A stretch of 64,000 bases of DNA, from assembly GCA_000333855.2 (NCBI GenBank), contig CM007324.1, forward strand, positions 352,735 to 416,734, in the 5' to 3' direction. Source of the DNA: Endotrypanum monterogeii. Taxonomy: Eukaryota; Euglenozoa; Kinetoplastea; Trypanosomatida; Trypanosomatidae. Each line of letters begins with the position of its first letter. The first letter of the stretch is position 1. Under the pieces are notes generated by a model. That model was not told the origin of the DNA. It worked only from the letters and a program-made list of their open reading frames with translations, and did not search any database. Below are positions 1-9,700 of the stretch, piece by piece. Both the position numbers and the translations under genes were made by a program.

Positions 1-150
1 CATTGAGGGGAAACGCCGCACTCAAGAAGGTGCACGCGAGACAATTTTTTTTTTTTTTTTGGGGGGGGGGGGGAGGGGAGTTCTGTCATAGGTGTTCTCT
101 CCCTCCTTGGTGGCAGCATCTCCCTCCGCACCTGCGTCTGCGAAATCCAT
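1..150. other. 3' flank of the nucleotide kinase gene
   Basis: This stretch lies downstream of the minus-strand kinase stop codon and should be its 3' untranslated region. It holds a T run at about 45-60 followed directly by a G run at 61-73; on the transcribed strand this reads as poly-C then poly-A. No credible gene is seen. The plus-strand reading frame here is an antisense shadow. Confidence 0.6.
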
Positions 151-780
151 CTAAGCCTTCAACAGTTTTTCGCCGATCCCCAAAAGATATTTCTTGGTAT
201 CATCGTAGACGGCGTCCATGTCATTGCTCGCATCGACAACGTGACAACGACCACTCGCTTTGTAAGCCTCCACGACCGGAATGCACTCCTGCACGTTCAC
301 GCGCAAGCGGTTTCGAATCGTTTCTTCAGCGGCGTCGTCGCGCTTTTCACCGGAGTTGGCGCCGCGTGACAACACGCGCCCGACCATGGTAGCATCATCG
401 CAGTCGTAGAAGATGATGCCGACCGCCTTTGCGATACTCTCCTCAAACATGCGCGCCTGGTCCTCCTTGCGCGGGAAGCCGTCGATCAAGTAGCCGACAG
501 GATTAGGGTGGTCCGCAATCGCTTGCCGAAGCAGTTCTACGGTGATCTCACTGGGCACAATATTACCAGATCGGATGATCTCACCAATCTTCTTTGCGAC
601 ATCGCTGGTGCCTGAGCGCGCAGCCTCGCGTAGTAAATCCCCGGCACTGAAGTGGGTGTAGCCGAAGTCCCTGACAAGGCGCGCGCAGTTGGTTCCTTTG
701 CCTGAGCCTGGCCCGCCAAGGATGAAGAACACCTTCGGGGGCGTTATATGTTGCTGCTGCTCCAGAGCCGCGTCGGACAT
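151..780 (-). CDS. UMP-CMP kinase / adenylate kinase family protein
   Basis: This 209-residue enzyme should transfer phosphate from ATP to a nucleoside monophosphate. The P-loop GGPGSGKGT is at residues 22-30, the NMP-binding YTHFSAGDLLR at 41-51, GNIVPSEIT at 72-80, LIDGFPR at 98-104 and a short LID near 139-150. The short LID and the IVPSEIT block look more like UMP-CMP kinase than long-form adenylate kinase, although trypanosomatid copies are often labelled adenylate kinase. The frame stays open for 84 more codons upstream, but that part is low complexity. The start at 780 is preferred because it begins at MSDAAL just before the conserved fold, and a pyrimidine tract with AG lies at 850-900. 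There is no obvious targeting signal, so a cytosolic location is inferred. Substrate choice cannot be settled from sequence alone. Confidence 0.9.
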   Translation of the reverse strand: MSDAALEQQQHITPPKVFFILGGPGSGKGTNCARLVRDFGYTHFSAGDLLREAARSGTSDVAKKIGEIIRSGNIVPSEITVELLRQAIADHPNPVGYLIDGFPRKEDQARMFEESIAKAVGIIFYDCDDATMVGRVLSRGANSGEKRDDAAEETIRNRLRVNVQECIPVVEAYKASGRCHVVDASNDMDAVYDDTKKYLLGIGEKLLKA

Positions 781-1870
781 GACGATAGGAGCGCGAGAAT
801 ATAAAAAAAAAAAGGAGATATGAGCAATATTTTGTAAGAGCCGAGCCTTCTGTGAGAGCGCGAAGCGAAATCGACGAGAGGGGAAAAAAGATGAAGAATG
901 GGAAACAAGAGGAGGGGACGACCCCCTTTCTGGGAGTCCCTGGTAAAAAAAAAAAAAGTAAATCTTGCAAGCCCAGGCACAGCGTCGGGAGGGGACTTTC
1001 GATCCTGTTCGCGCGCACACGTACACATACACATGCCGTTCTCCGAATGCACCCCCGCCCCTGTCCCTGTTGCCTGACCCACCTCACCCCAAATGTGATC
1101 ACCCGACCCAGCAGGGAGGTGGAAAAAAAAAAAAAGCTCATCTGTATCCGTTGAATGAATTACTTAAGCATCTCCTCGTGCAGGTGACCACTTCTCTGCG
1201 CGCTCCTTAATGCAGCGAAAAGCACATGGAGGGTCGACCCCTCTACCTCCCCTCTACACAGGTCAATTTTCTTTTTTTTGTGTGTGATTGCTGTCTTTTC
1301 CTTTGGCTATATACAACCAAGGAGAGGGAGGAGGGGCATTGACGGGCAATTCTGTGTAGTGGTTCGAGTTGAGAATTGACAGGGGTATCTGACCAAGTCG
1401 TACACGTGCTGGACGCGGATAATGCAGAAAAACAAAGGAACAAAGAGAAGAAGAAAAAAAAAGGAGGAGGAAGGGGGGTAGCACTATCACCGTGTTCATG
1501 ACTTACCCCTGTTTGTTTAATTCTTGCGTTTCTACTTTCTTCCCCGCCCCCCCCCCTCTTTCTCCTCCTCGTTTACATCTAATCGAGAAAACAACAACTT
1601 GTTGTGTGTGAAGCAGATCAAAACGGTTACACATAAACCAACATGTAAAGCGTAGGGATGAGGTAGGAAGGAAGAGGTAAGGGGGGGGGGGGCAGGGGAG
1701 GCAGGGGAGAATCAAAATGCGCAGCCCAGCAAACACACAAGTTGGGATGGCAGTCGCTTTCACACCCATACACAGACGCCTATGCTGTGCCTCTCATATA
1801 TATATATATAAATATGTATATAGTCAAGTGTGCAGCCGTCAGTCCCGGCCACATCTACGCATTTCGGTTG
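781..1870. other. Intergenic region, no gene seen
   Basis: Holds the splice acceptor of the kinase gene and the 3' flank of the next gene upstream. It contains A runs at about 802-813, 945-957 and 1121-1135, a G run at 1681-1692 and a short (TA)n at 1797-1812. Reading frames here are low complexity and change from frame to frame. Confidence 0.6.
850..900 (-). promoter_or_regulatory. Putative trans-splice acceptor for the nucleotide kinase
   Basis: On the minus strand a T/C-rich stretch (about 861-900) is followed by the first AG at 850-851, about 70 nt before the chosen ATG. This is the usual arrangement for spliced-leader addition. The site is inferred from composition only. Confidence 0.45.
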
Positions 1871-3328
1871 CTAATGCGGGCGTCCCGGACGGTCCCCCGG
1901 GTGGCGGTATCGTGGATCGATGCCTAGGTCGATGATGGCCTCTTGCACTGTCGCACCTACGGCGCGCTGAATCGCCACCTGGCGGTCCCACTCACGGCCC
2001 TTGGGCCACCGTCTCTGCTCCTCCGCCAGTCGAAGGGCTTCCGAATCACCGAGGAGCTCATCGGTGAAGGGGCGCACCACTACCGCCATCGATTCGTCTC
2101 CGTCCACCGCGCTGCCGTTGGCGTCGGCGGCACTCACGTACCCTGCCGCCCTCGCAGGGGAAATATATATTGGTGAGCTGATGTGGCCACTGTCTAGCAC
2201 AGACAACCCACCAGCGTCCATCACTTGCCGATGGGCAACTTCTAGCGGGGCCACGTTGACGACGATCCGCTCCCACATGCGATTCTCTACAGTCCGTAGC
2301 CGCGCTGCCCGCTCCTCGACACTGTCGTGGAAGGCGTCCGTCACCATAAGGTTGAAGTTGTGCGTTGACGGGTCGAAGGAGTGCGCGTCCCGAGTGTCTG
2401 TCAGGGCGTCGGTGACGCGTCGGGGGATCGCCTCTCGAACACCACTGGAGATGCAGTTGCGCAGCGCCTTCACGAAGTTTGCACGAGAACCGTTGCGGAT
2501 CTGCCGCGCCGACAGGCGATACTCCCGCATATGCGGTGGGCTACGATAACGATCCGCCACGCGGATGCTAGGCACTGGTTGCTGCTGCCACTGCGCTCGC
2601 TCAGCTGCATAGGACGGCGGCAGGGAATAGCATTGTTTCGTTCTATGACGATAGCCCGGGTGAGTAGCAGTAGCTCCTGAGGATGGAGGTGGTGCGCCAG
2701 TGTCCGAAAAGGGATCGAGTAGGGGTGCTCTACACCCCTGTCCGGGGCGGCATGGAGAGTTTTCCGATGGCGAGCGACGACCCACTCCTACCGCTGCACA
2801 GACGGGTCGCTGTGGAGCGCGACAGCCGCTGGGAAGCGTAATCGCGTGATTGCGCAGGTGGCGCTGACCACTGACCTCGCGCTCCCCACTATTGACCTGT
2901 GCAGATGTGCTAAGCGGCGGCTTTGGCGCCACAGTGTCGACGTGCGCCTCCTCTCCTGGACAACTCATAGTGAGCGCTTCCCTAAGTGCCTGTTGGAGCA
3001 AGGGAGCCTGCCTTTCTGGTTGAACTATCGGGGCTGATGTCCAAGAGGAGCTCACCGTGCGTGTGGTGGCTGGCTGTACGGTGCCCTCGTCAACCGCGGG
3101 TGCTACCTCCGGCAGACCTGAACCAATACGATAGTGTTGCAGAGCGCGCTTGCCCCGGCGTGGCCTCGGGGCAACCGGGGTGTGTGCAGTACCAGACAAG
3201 GCAGAATGCGGTGCATCCATGTATGCCCGCACGACACTCTTCACGCCGGGGTAGTCGCGGATGCGGGGGTGGAAGTCGTAGGGTATTTCCCACGAGGCCC
3301 TATAATCGCGCGTAGCCACCAGCGGCAT
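1871..3328 (-). CDS. Conserved-type hypothetical protein, 485 aa
   Basis: I do not recognise a family. The 485-residue protein starts MPLVATRDYRASW and has an N-terminal block rich in aromatic and charged residues (about 1-40), a long low-complexity middle rich in Ser, Pro and Arg, and a better ordered C-terminal third with a helical AARLRTVENRMWERI segment. No signal peptide or membrane span is seen. The frame continues 90 codons upstream through HTHTHT/IYIYIY repeats, but these come from (TG)n and (TA)n DNA. The start at 3328 is favoured because a strong pyrimidine tract with its first AG at 3345-3346 lies only 16 nt upstream, so the longer frame would be cut off by trans-splicing. Confidence 0.8.
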   Translation of the reverse strand: MPLVATRDYRASWEIPYDFHPRIRDYPGVKSVVRAYMDAPHSALSGTAHTPVAPRPRRGKRALQHYRIGSGLPEVAPAVDEGTVQPATTRTVSSSWTSAPIVQPERQAPLLQQALREALTMSCPGEEAHVDTVAPKPPLSTSAQVNSGEREVSGQRHLRNHAITLPSGCRAPQRPVCAAVGVGRRSPSENSPCRPGQGCRAPLLDPFSDTGAPPPSSGATATHPGYRHRTKQCYSLPPSYAAERAQWQQQPVPSIRVADRYRSPPHMREYRLSARQIRNGSRANFVKALRNCISSGVREAIPRRVTDALTDTRDAHSFDPSTHNFNLMVTDAFHDSVEERAARLRTVENRMWERIVVNVAPLEVAHRQVMDAGGLSVLDSGHISSPIYISPARAAGYVSAADANGSAVDGDESMAVVVRPFTDELLGDSEALRLAEEQRRWPKGREWDRQVAIQRAVGATVQEAIIDLGIDPRYRHPGDRPGRPH

Positions 3329-3344
3329 TGTGGACAGAGATACG

Positions 3345-3378
3345 CTAGACAGAGAGAGAGAGAGGGAGGGGGGGGGAA
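3345..3378 (-). promoter_or_regulatory. Trans-splice acceptor, strong pyrimidine tract
   Basis: On the minus strand a run of C and CT repeats (3349-3378) ends in the first AG at 3345-3346. This gives a 16-nt leader before the ATG at 3328 and decides the start of the 485-aa protein. Confidence 0.6.
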
Positions 3379-3425
3379 ACAGCTTTCGAGTTGAGTTTTT
3401 TTTTCTTTTTTTCGCCCTCACTCGA

Positions 3426-3500
<75 letters not shown>
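3426..3500. repeat. Composite microsatellite (TG)n(TA)n(TG)n
   Basis: About 26 nt of TG, 20 nt of TA and 28 nt of TG lie back to back. Alternating purine-pyrimidine DNA of this kind can form Z-DNA or cruciforms and is prone to slippage. Confidence 0.95.
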
Positions 3501-3505
<5 letters not shown>

Positions 3506-3737
3506 AAAGCGACCAACGGCTGGTGCTGGGCGTGTGCAAGAAAGCGAAGGGGTATGAGGAGGAGGCGAGTGCGGTGGAGGGGCAAAGGCGAGGGCCATGA
3601 GAGAAAGAAAGCTGATAGTGCCATCAAGGGGTAGAACCTGTGTATGTGTGCGTGTGTGTGTGTGTGTGTCGGGGGAAGGGATAAGGTTTGGAGGAGGCCC
3701 CCGCCCTCGTCACACCAGGGCACAACCGCTCCCTGAA

Positions 3738-3783
<46 letters not shown>

Positions 3784-4526
3784 ATGTTGTGTATACGATT
3801 GTTCTTTTTTTTTTTTCGTTTCTCTTTTCCACCCCGTGTCGCAATGAAATGTGGAAAGAAGCGGACGAACATCACGAGCAGACACTACGCAACATGCGGA
3901 AGGGAAGACCGGTGCGATGCCCAGAGCGTATTTTGGTGCATTGGCATGTGCGTGACGCCCCTGTGATGAGGCACCTTTGCAGAGAGTTCAAAGGGAGGAG
4001 AGGGAAAAAAAAAAAAAACAACCGGCATGAGCGAGCGCCACAGGAGCAACTACACAGAAGGAGATGTCACGATCAAAGATGAACAGCGTATGTAATCTAG
4101 AGGGAGACGGATGAGGGAAAGTTGACCTGTCTTGTGGAACGTGCATCTTGGGAGGGGGAGGGGGGGGGGGGGCGTATAGCGTCCGACAGCAACAACACCA
4201 ACTTCGACAGTTGCTCCGTGGATCGCCACACACAGACCAGCCGCCACCACACCCCACTCGATTACCTCTCCCCAACAATCACGCACACAGGCACAGCGAT
4301 AACTTACCAAACAAAAAAATTAAAAGATGATCTAGCAACAGCAGCGATGCAATTACATCACTGCGGAAGTGAAGGTGCGACACATGTATACATATATACA
4401 AATATACATAAAGAAGCGGCAGGGGTGTATCTACAGGCACGTCGACAAACCCACACTAAATACACCGTGTGTCTATGTGGGGAAGGGAGAGAGTGATAAT
4501 GGAAGGCGTTGGGATGAGAGGAGGCG

Positions 4527-6035
4527 CTACGGCTTTGCGTAGTGATGGTGGATAATGGCGATGGCTGGGCTACCACACATGACAGGTCCCGACCCTCCCC
4601 ATCCAAAGTGCTGTGGAGAAAACCCGTGCGCTGAGATGCTGCCTGACGGTGCCGCCGTAGCCGGCACAGACGGGTCGCACAGGCGACAGTGTGGCAACCC
4701 GCATGGCGGCCGCACCTTTCCACCATTTTCGGTGGCATTGCGCAGCAATTGAGCCATCAATGTATCCACAGTGCGCATATCATCTGCAAGTTGAGGGTCT
4801 ACGGGCGAAGCTGCAGCTGGCAGCGACTGTGGCACTGCCTTTACAGCTGACGCGAACGGATCTACATCGCCTACGCTCCCTCTAGCGGGAGGTGAGGGAG
4901 CGTAATGGACACGTGCCTCGCCGTTAGTGAGACCATCGGTGATATGACTTGCAGTGCGCAGCGACTGCTGCGACTGTTGGTGCTGCTGCGCTGATGGCGT
5001 CGGCGGCAGCTCAGCCGTCGACTCGACCACGGCTTTAGATGCCTGCCTGCCAGTGCCACAGAAAGAGTGGGATTGATCTACCGAGGCATCCTCTCGTACA
5101 AAGGAGCACTGTGTATCACAGGGTCCAACCTTCGACACGATCGGGAACGGGGCAGGCGTGTACTGACCCGTACCCCAATCGCTCGAAGAGCTCCCCACGA
5201 CACGCTGACCGTACATCGGGGAACAAGCGTACCCACCAAGCTGATTCCCAGAATAGTTCTCCGAAACACGCGGCACCGAGGGTACAGGGGGTATTGTTGC
5301 TGGAGGTGGTCCCTGTGGCGGCAATTGAGCCTCCTGCAGTAGTGGTGGCTGAGGATGAGATGGAATGCCAGTACTGCCTGCCAGCGGAGCTGCACCGAGT
5401 TGGTGGGTAGCTGGTGCAGACAGGAGCGCCAAGGGTGGCGGTGACGGCACAGGTGGAATTTTGACAGGTAGTGAGTCAACACATCCCCCAACACCTAGCG
5501 GTGACGATGCAGCAGCGGTAGAGCTGTCGTCCGCCCTGCGCGGCGCCCCCCACCCAAGGGAGCTTTGAGGCCAAACAACCGGTATGGACGGCAACGCCGC
5601 AGCGGCTTCACGTGAATTGGACGACACAAAGCCCGCATAGAAGTCGCCAACAGCGCTGTCTAAAGTCAGCGGGGGAACCATCACGTGGCGATGCGGCTGA
5701 CGCGTTTTCTCCCAAGCCGAGGGCTCTGAGCCCGAGATCAATTGAGCAGGAACAGCTGGAGTTGCCTGCGATGGGTACGACGAGCCAGCGCCGGTGACAC
5801 GATGACGCTCGCCCCTTGGCAGCGGTGCAACTACTGAGGCTGTTGGCCGTCGGCGCCGCGGCGGTGAATGTGGGCCGGGATACGCCACGCGGGAAGGGAG
5901 TTCGCACAGTCGTGGTGGTGTGCAGTCGCACTGTCGCTCACGGGTGCGATATACAACAGTGCCGTCCACGTTCACCTCCTTCGTGACGTCACCGTGGACG
6001 CCATAGCGGCAGTACCACGGAACCCTTGAGTCCAT
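4527..6035 (-). CDS. Proline-rich hypothetical protein with terminal Cys motifs, 502 aa
   Basis: The family is not recognised. The N-terminus (MDSRVPWYCRYG, then a CDC triplet and CELPSR within residues 30-50) is compact and Cys-containing. Most of the rest is disordered, rich in Pro, Ser, Gln and Ala. Near residues 443-456 is a second Cys cluster, CGLPHCRLC, that could bind zinc (inference). The start at 6035 is the first in-frame ATG. A long pyrimidine tract lies directly upstream and its only following AG (6037-6038) leaves a 1-nt leader, so the spliced leader itself may supply most of the 5' untranslated region, or splicing may occur further upstream. The frame is uninterrupted and much longer than chance. 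Confidence 0.75.
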   Translation of the reverse strand: MDSRVPWYCRYGVHGDVTKEVNVDGTVVYRTRERQCDCTPPRLCELPSRVAYPGPHSPPRRRRPTASVVAPLPRGERHRVTGAGSSYPSQATPAVPAQLISGSEPSAWEKTRQPHRHVMVPPLTLDSAVGDFYAGFVSSNSREAAAALPSIPVVWPQSSLGWGAPRRADDSSTAAASSPLGVGGCVDSLPVKIPPVPSPPPLALLSAPATHQLGAAPLAGSTGIPSHPQPPLLQEAQLPPQGPPPATIPPVPSVPRVSENYSGNQLGGYACSPMYGQRVVGSSSSDWGTGQYTPAPFPIVSKVGPCDTQCSFVREDASVDQSHSFCGTGRQASKAVVESTAELPPTPSAQQHQQSQQSLRTASHITDGLTNGEARVHYAPSPPARGSVGDVDPFASAVKAVPQSLPAAASPVDPQLADDMRTVDTLMAQLLRNATENGGKVRPPCGLPHCRLCDPSVPATAAPSGSISAHGFSPQHFGWGGSGPVMCGSPAIAIIHHHYAKP

Positions 6036-6723
6036 TCTTCGGAATGGAAGTGAAAGCAGGAGGAGGAGGGGGAGAGAAGGATAGAGATGATGCGCTGATG
6101 TTTCGTCGTGTGCTACCAAAGGCCAGTGATGGTTACACCATGTGCGCGTGTAGTGCCGTCAGATCCAGAGGCCGCTGCATCAGCATCTTTAAAAAAAAGG
6201 GGGGGGGGCTCTATCTGCAAACAAACAGACATAAACACATACATATGTTTATACATTTATTGATCGGTAGAGAGGGCGGAGGTCTGTTGTGTGAGAAAAA
6301 AGATGCGTCGAAACATCAGAACAAATTTTCGTCAAGGGCACAGGCCTGTTCTCACACACGACTGTGTGGGGTCCTGAGGAAGTTGTTGCGCGTTTGACTC
6401 ATATATATATATATATATATACATCTATATGTAGATCTTACTATGTTTAGAACTTGCTATTCTTTGCCGTTTGTTTGTTTGTTTGTTTGTGTAGATGTTT
6501 ATAAGATTTTACAGGAAGCAGATGTGAAGGGAAGGAGGCTCGTAGGAGTAGACACACACACACACACACACGCACACACACACACACACAGAAAGAAAGA
6601 ACGAAAGGGTGGAGGAAGAAAAAGAAGAAAAAAACCCATCGAGATGCACAGCCCCCAAGACGTGAGAAGTGGAAATGATCAACCGCAGCCCAGTGCCGCC
6701 ACAGCAGTACGGCGTGTCTTTGC
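6036..6723. other. Intergenic region with microsatellites
   Basis: Contains a G run near 6199-6207, (TA)n at 6401-6421, a GTTT tandem near 6470-6491 and (CA)n at 6551-6590. It includes the 3' flank of the SET-domain gene. No credible gene is seen. Confidence 0.6.
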
Positions 6724-9700
6724 TTAGAGGCAATACAGCGGCCACACCAAACCGCTGCAGAGCTCTGGCACGGCCCCCGCACGCTTTGGCGACGACCGCA
6801 CCAAAGATGTGGCGTAGCGCAAGTCGTCCAGGTTCACCAGAATAAGACGGTGTGTCTCAACGTCGCCACCGCGGCCGAACGCTTGCTTCGTGGTGGACCC
6901 CCGTTTGCCTCCCGTCGATCCTCGGGTGGCGGATTCGGGTGGGTTAGACGTGTTCGACCGCGCCGCTCCAGCGTCGGTCACGTCGTCATTATTGGGTGGG
7001 GTAGAGTACACAGCACTGTAGTCAATGTCCATCAGCAGCAACCCCACTGAGTCAGTCGTCGCCACCACACACGTCCGTAGGCATTCCTCATACCGGGAAA
7101 AGGTGTGTGGTGTGAGGCAGAACGATGTTGGGGCCAAGGGTACAGGTGCCAAGGCATTGATGTCCGTCAGTCGAAACACCGCCCAATGCGCTGTGCAGTC
7201 GTCAGAGAGCGCCGCTGCGCGTCGCTGCTTGGTACTCGCAGAGGGTTTGCGGCCGACACGACGCCGCCGCCTCTGCGGACACGGTTGTGTGGACTTCGGG
7301 GCGTGTGGAGAGATATAGCTTTCTTGGTGCTGATCCCTCAAAATGGTAGTCAGCTGTGCATTCGTAAGGGGTACGCGCTGCAGAGGCCGCAGCAGAATTT
7401 TTTCGACGCTCGACCTCAGCGTCTGTACAACCACAAAGAGGTCGTCTTCGGGTGGTGGTACGTACGCATCGAAGACAGCACCGTCGCCGCTGGGGCCGTG
7501 AGAAGAGGACAGTGGCAGGCCAAGATGCACAGGCCGCCGGCGCCAAACAACATCACCCACACCAACTGCGAAGCGGTAGTCTCCGTTGTAGCGTTGAAGA
7601 CGACAATCTATAGTTGGTGACGATGCCCAAGTCGTCGCTGCCGCTGCAAGGCGTTGATTCAAAAGAACAGCATCGGCGTACGGCACAAGATGACCATCGG
7701 CCACTACCTGCCGCTCGAGCTTCGCGTCGTAGTCCTCGCCGTAGGACCACGCTAGCAGCGGCGCGCCGGGTGGAATGTCTGTAGTCACCAAGAAGAAGGG
7801 TACGGTGACGAAGAAGCTGCGCTCTTCAAGGAACAGGCATGGCGTGCGACGGCGTGGCGCCCGCCGCTTCGACTTGGTGGAGCCAGCGGCAGAACCGCCA
7901 TCCGCCCGAGGTGCGGGGACGGAAACAGCGACTGTGGCCTCGGTGATTCGTGTCGTCGACTCCTTCTTGGCTCGTTGCGCGCGACCTCGACGATGGGACC
8001 GCTTCGCAGTCACGACACGCACCACCCGTGCGCGCTCCTCCGCTGTCAAGGACAGCGCCCTCTCCGCGTCACGGGGCCTCGAAATAAGCGGTGCGCTTGA
8101 ATTCTTCGACTTCTCTGTCCGATCGCCGTTGGGGGCCACCTTTGCTGCTGCGGCTGTCGTATTGGCTGCTTTGCAGACAGTCGCGAACTCACTGGGCACA
8201 GACAGGATCACCGAACACAACTCCACGTTACCGAAGCGAGACGTGTTGTAGCGGTGATTTATGTAGCGTGTGAGGCCCTGGCCAAAGCACACGCCATGAC
8301 GCCCGAGGCCCAGTGCGTAGGTGTCGTCTGTGACGAAGGAAAGGTCTTCCTCCCCCGCCTCTCGATGCGTTGGTGCCTCGTCTTTGGCACAGGTGATGGT
8401 GGTGGTGCCTGTGGCCGCTGCGCAACCACCGCGAAGCGCGCCCTCTGTAACCAAACGCTCAATCTTGCGCGTCGCCACCGAGGGCCCACAGTAGAGAAGA
8501 CACGTGCCATAGGGCAACCAGGCGGAGGCAACAACGCCCATCTGATTGTTGCCGAGCTCCGGTGCCGGCCCGAGGGCGACCAACGTGAAGGGAAAGGCAG
8601 CCTCCGCAACGTTGCTCGCATGCCGCTTCCCCACGCCGTGATAGTAGGCTAGGTCGGCAGGCCACTGGGGAAACCGCTTAACACCCGTGTACACGTCGCC
8701 GATGAGATCTCGTTCTGCAGCCGCGCCGACCTGCGCACTCTTCTCATCTTCCGCAGTATTTGCAGCAGCCATGTGCGGCCCTGTGGCACCATCCGAACAC
8801 CCATATCGCTTGTTCACCTCGCCGTAGCAGCGGCGGTACCACGAAACCTCGTCCAAGCAGCGGTAGTAGGAGTCGAGCGAAACATAAATTTCATCCCCTT
8901 CCTCCAGTCGCGTGGTGCACACGACAGCCATCAAGGATGCGCGGGGGCACGGGTTGCGACGAGGCGCGTCACCGGACGTGCCGTGGGCGCGTCTGCTCGT
9001 ATCCTCCCCAATACGTTTCCCTGGCGGAACGCCCGCTGTGCTCGCACGGTCCTCGATGTCGTCCGGTGATTCCCTGTCCGGAAGGCCGTAGTGCAGAGCA
9101 ATGCAGCGCGCGTTTGGCCGCAAACACGGCTCTGCGACTCGTGGGAGCTTTCGAAACTGCGGGTAGAGCGCACGCTCCGGTGGGGACCCCGGCGAGGCCG
9201 TGGACGTGGCCGCCGTTGCACCCGCCTCCGCATCGCCGATTTCGTGGGTGTATGTCCTCCACGCTGCGTCCAGGCGGCTCTGCTCGACAGCGTAGAGCAC
9301 CTCTGCTCGATCAATCAACTCGCTAAAAACAGCGTCGCCCTCGACTGCCAGGACAGAGTGACGCAAAAATATTCGCTGCAGCTTTACAGCCTCGCCAAAG
9401 CCATGGTTCGAGTGCCGGCGGAATGTCGGGAGCCAGGCTGGAGCCGCTGCTGCCGCCGAGTTCGGGGAGGACGGCGTCGCGTAAGAAACGCTCGACGCGA
9501 CATGCGAGCTGGATGGAGGTGCCTTCCGCACCCCTATCATGCAAATACGACGTCCACGCCGCTGGGCCTGCTCCACCTCAGCGTCTGAAAGGCCCAGGTA
9601 AGCCTTAATGAATGACCCATAGCGCTGCGTGTGGAACGCCACGCGCGTTTGGCGCGAACACGGGAGTGCAGACCAAGGGGGCGGGTGGGGGTGAGGCCAG

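Larger units (their letters stand above)
3329..4526. other. Intergenic region with microsatellites
   Basis: Besides the composite repeat at 3426-3500 it holds (TG)n near 3648-3668, (TA)n at 3746-3778, a T run near 3806-3817, an A run near 4004-4018 and a G run near 4163-4172. It should contain the 3' untranslated region of the 502-aa gene to its right. No credible gene is seen. Confidence 0.6.

Noticed and set aside
781..1032. 84-residue N-terminal extension of the nucleotide kinase
   Set aside because: Low-complexity sequence with a strong acceptor site downstream of most of it; the conserved enzyme starts at 780.
3345..3539. HTHTHT/IYIYIY peptide frames around 3.4-3.5 kb and in other microsatellites
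   Set aside because: Direct translation of (TG)n and (TA)n repeats on both strands; no conserved sequence.
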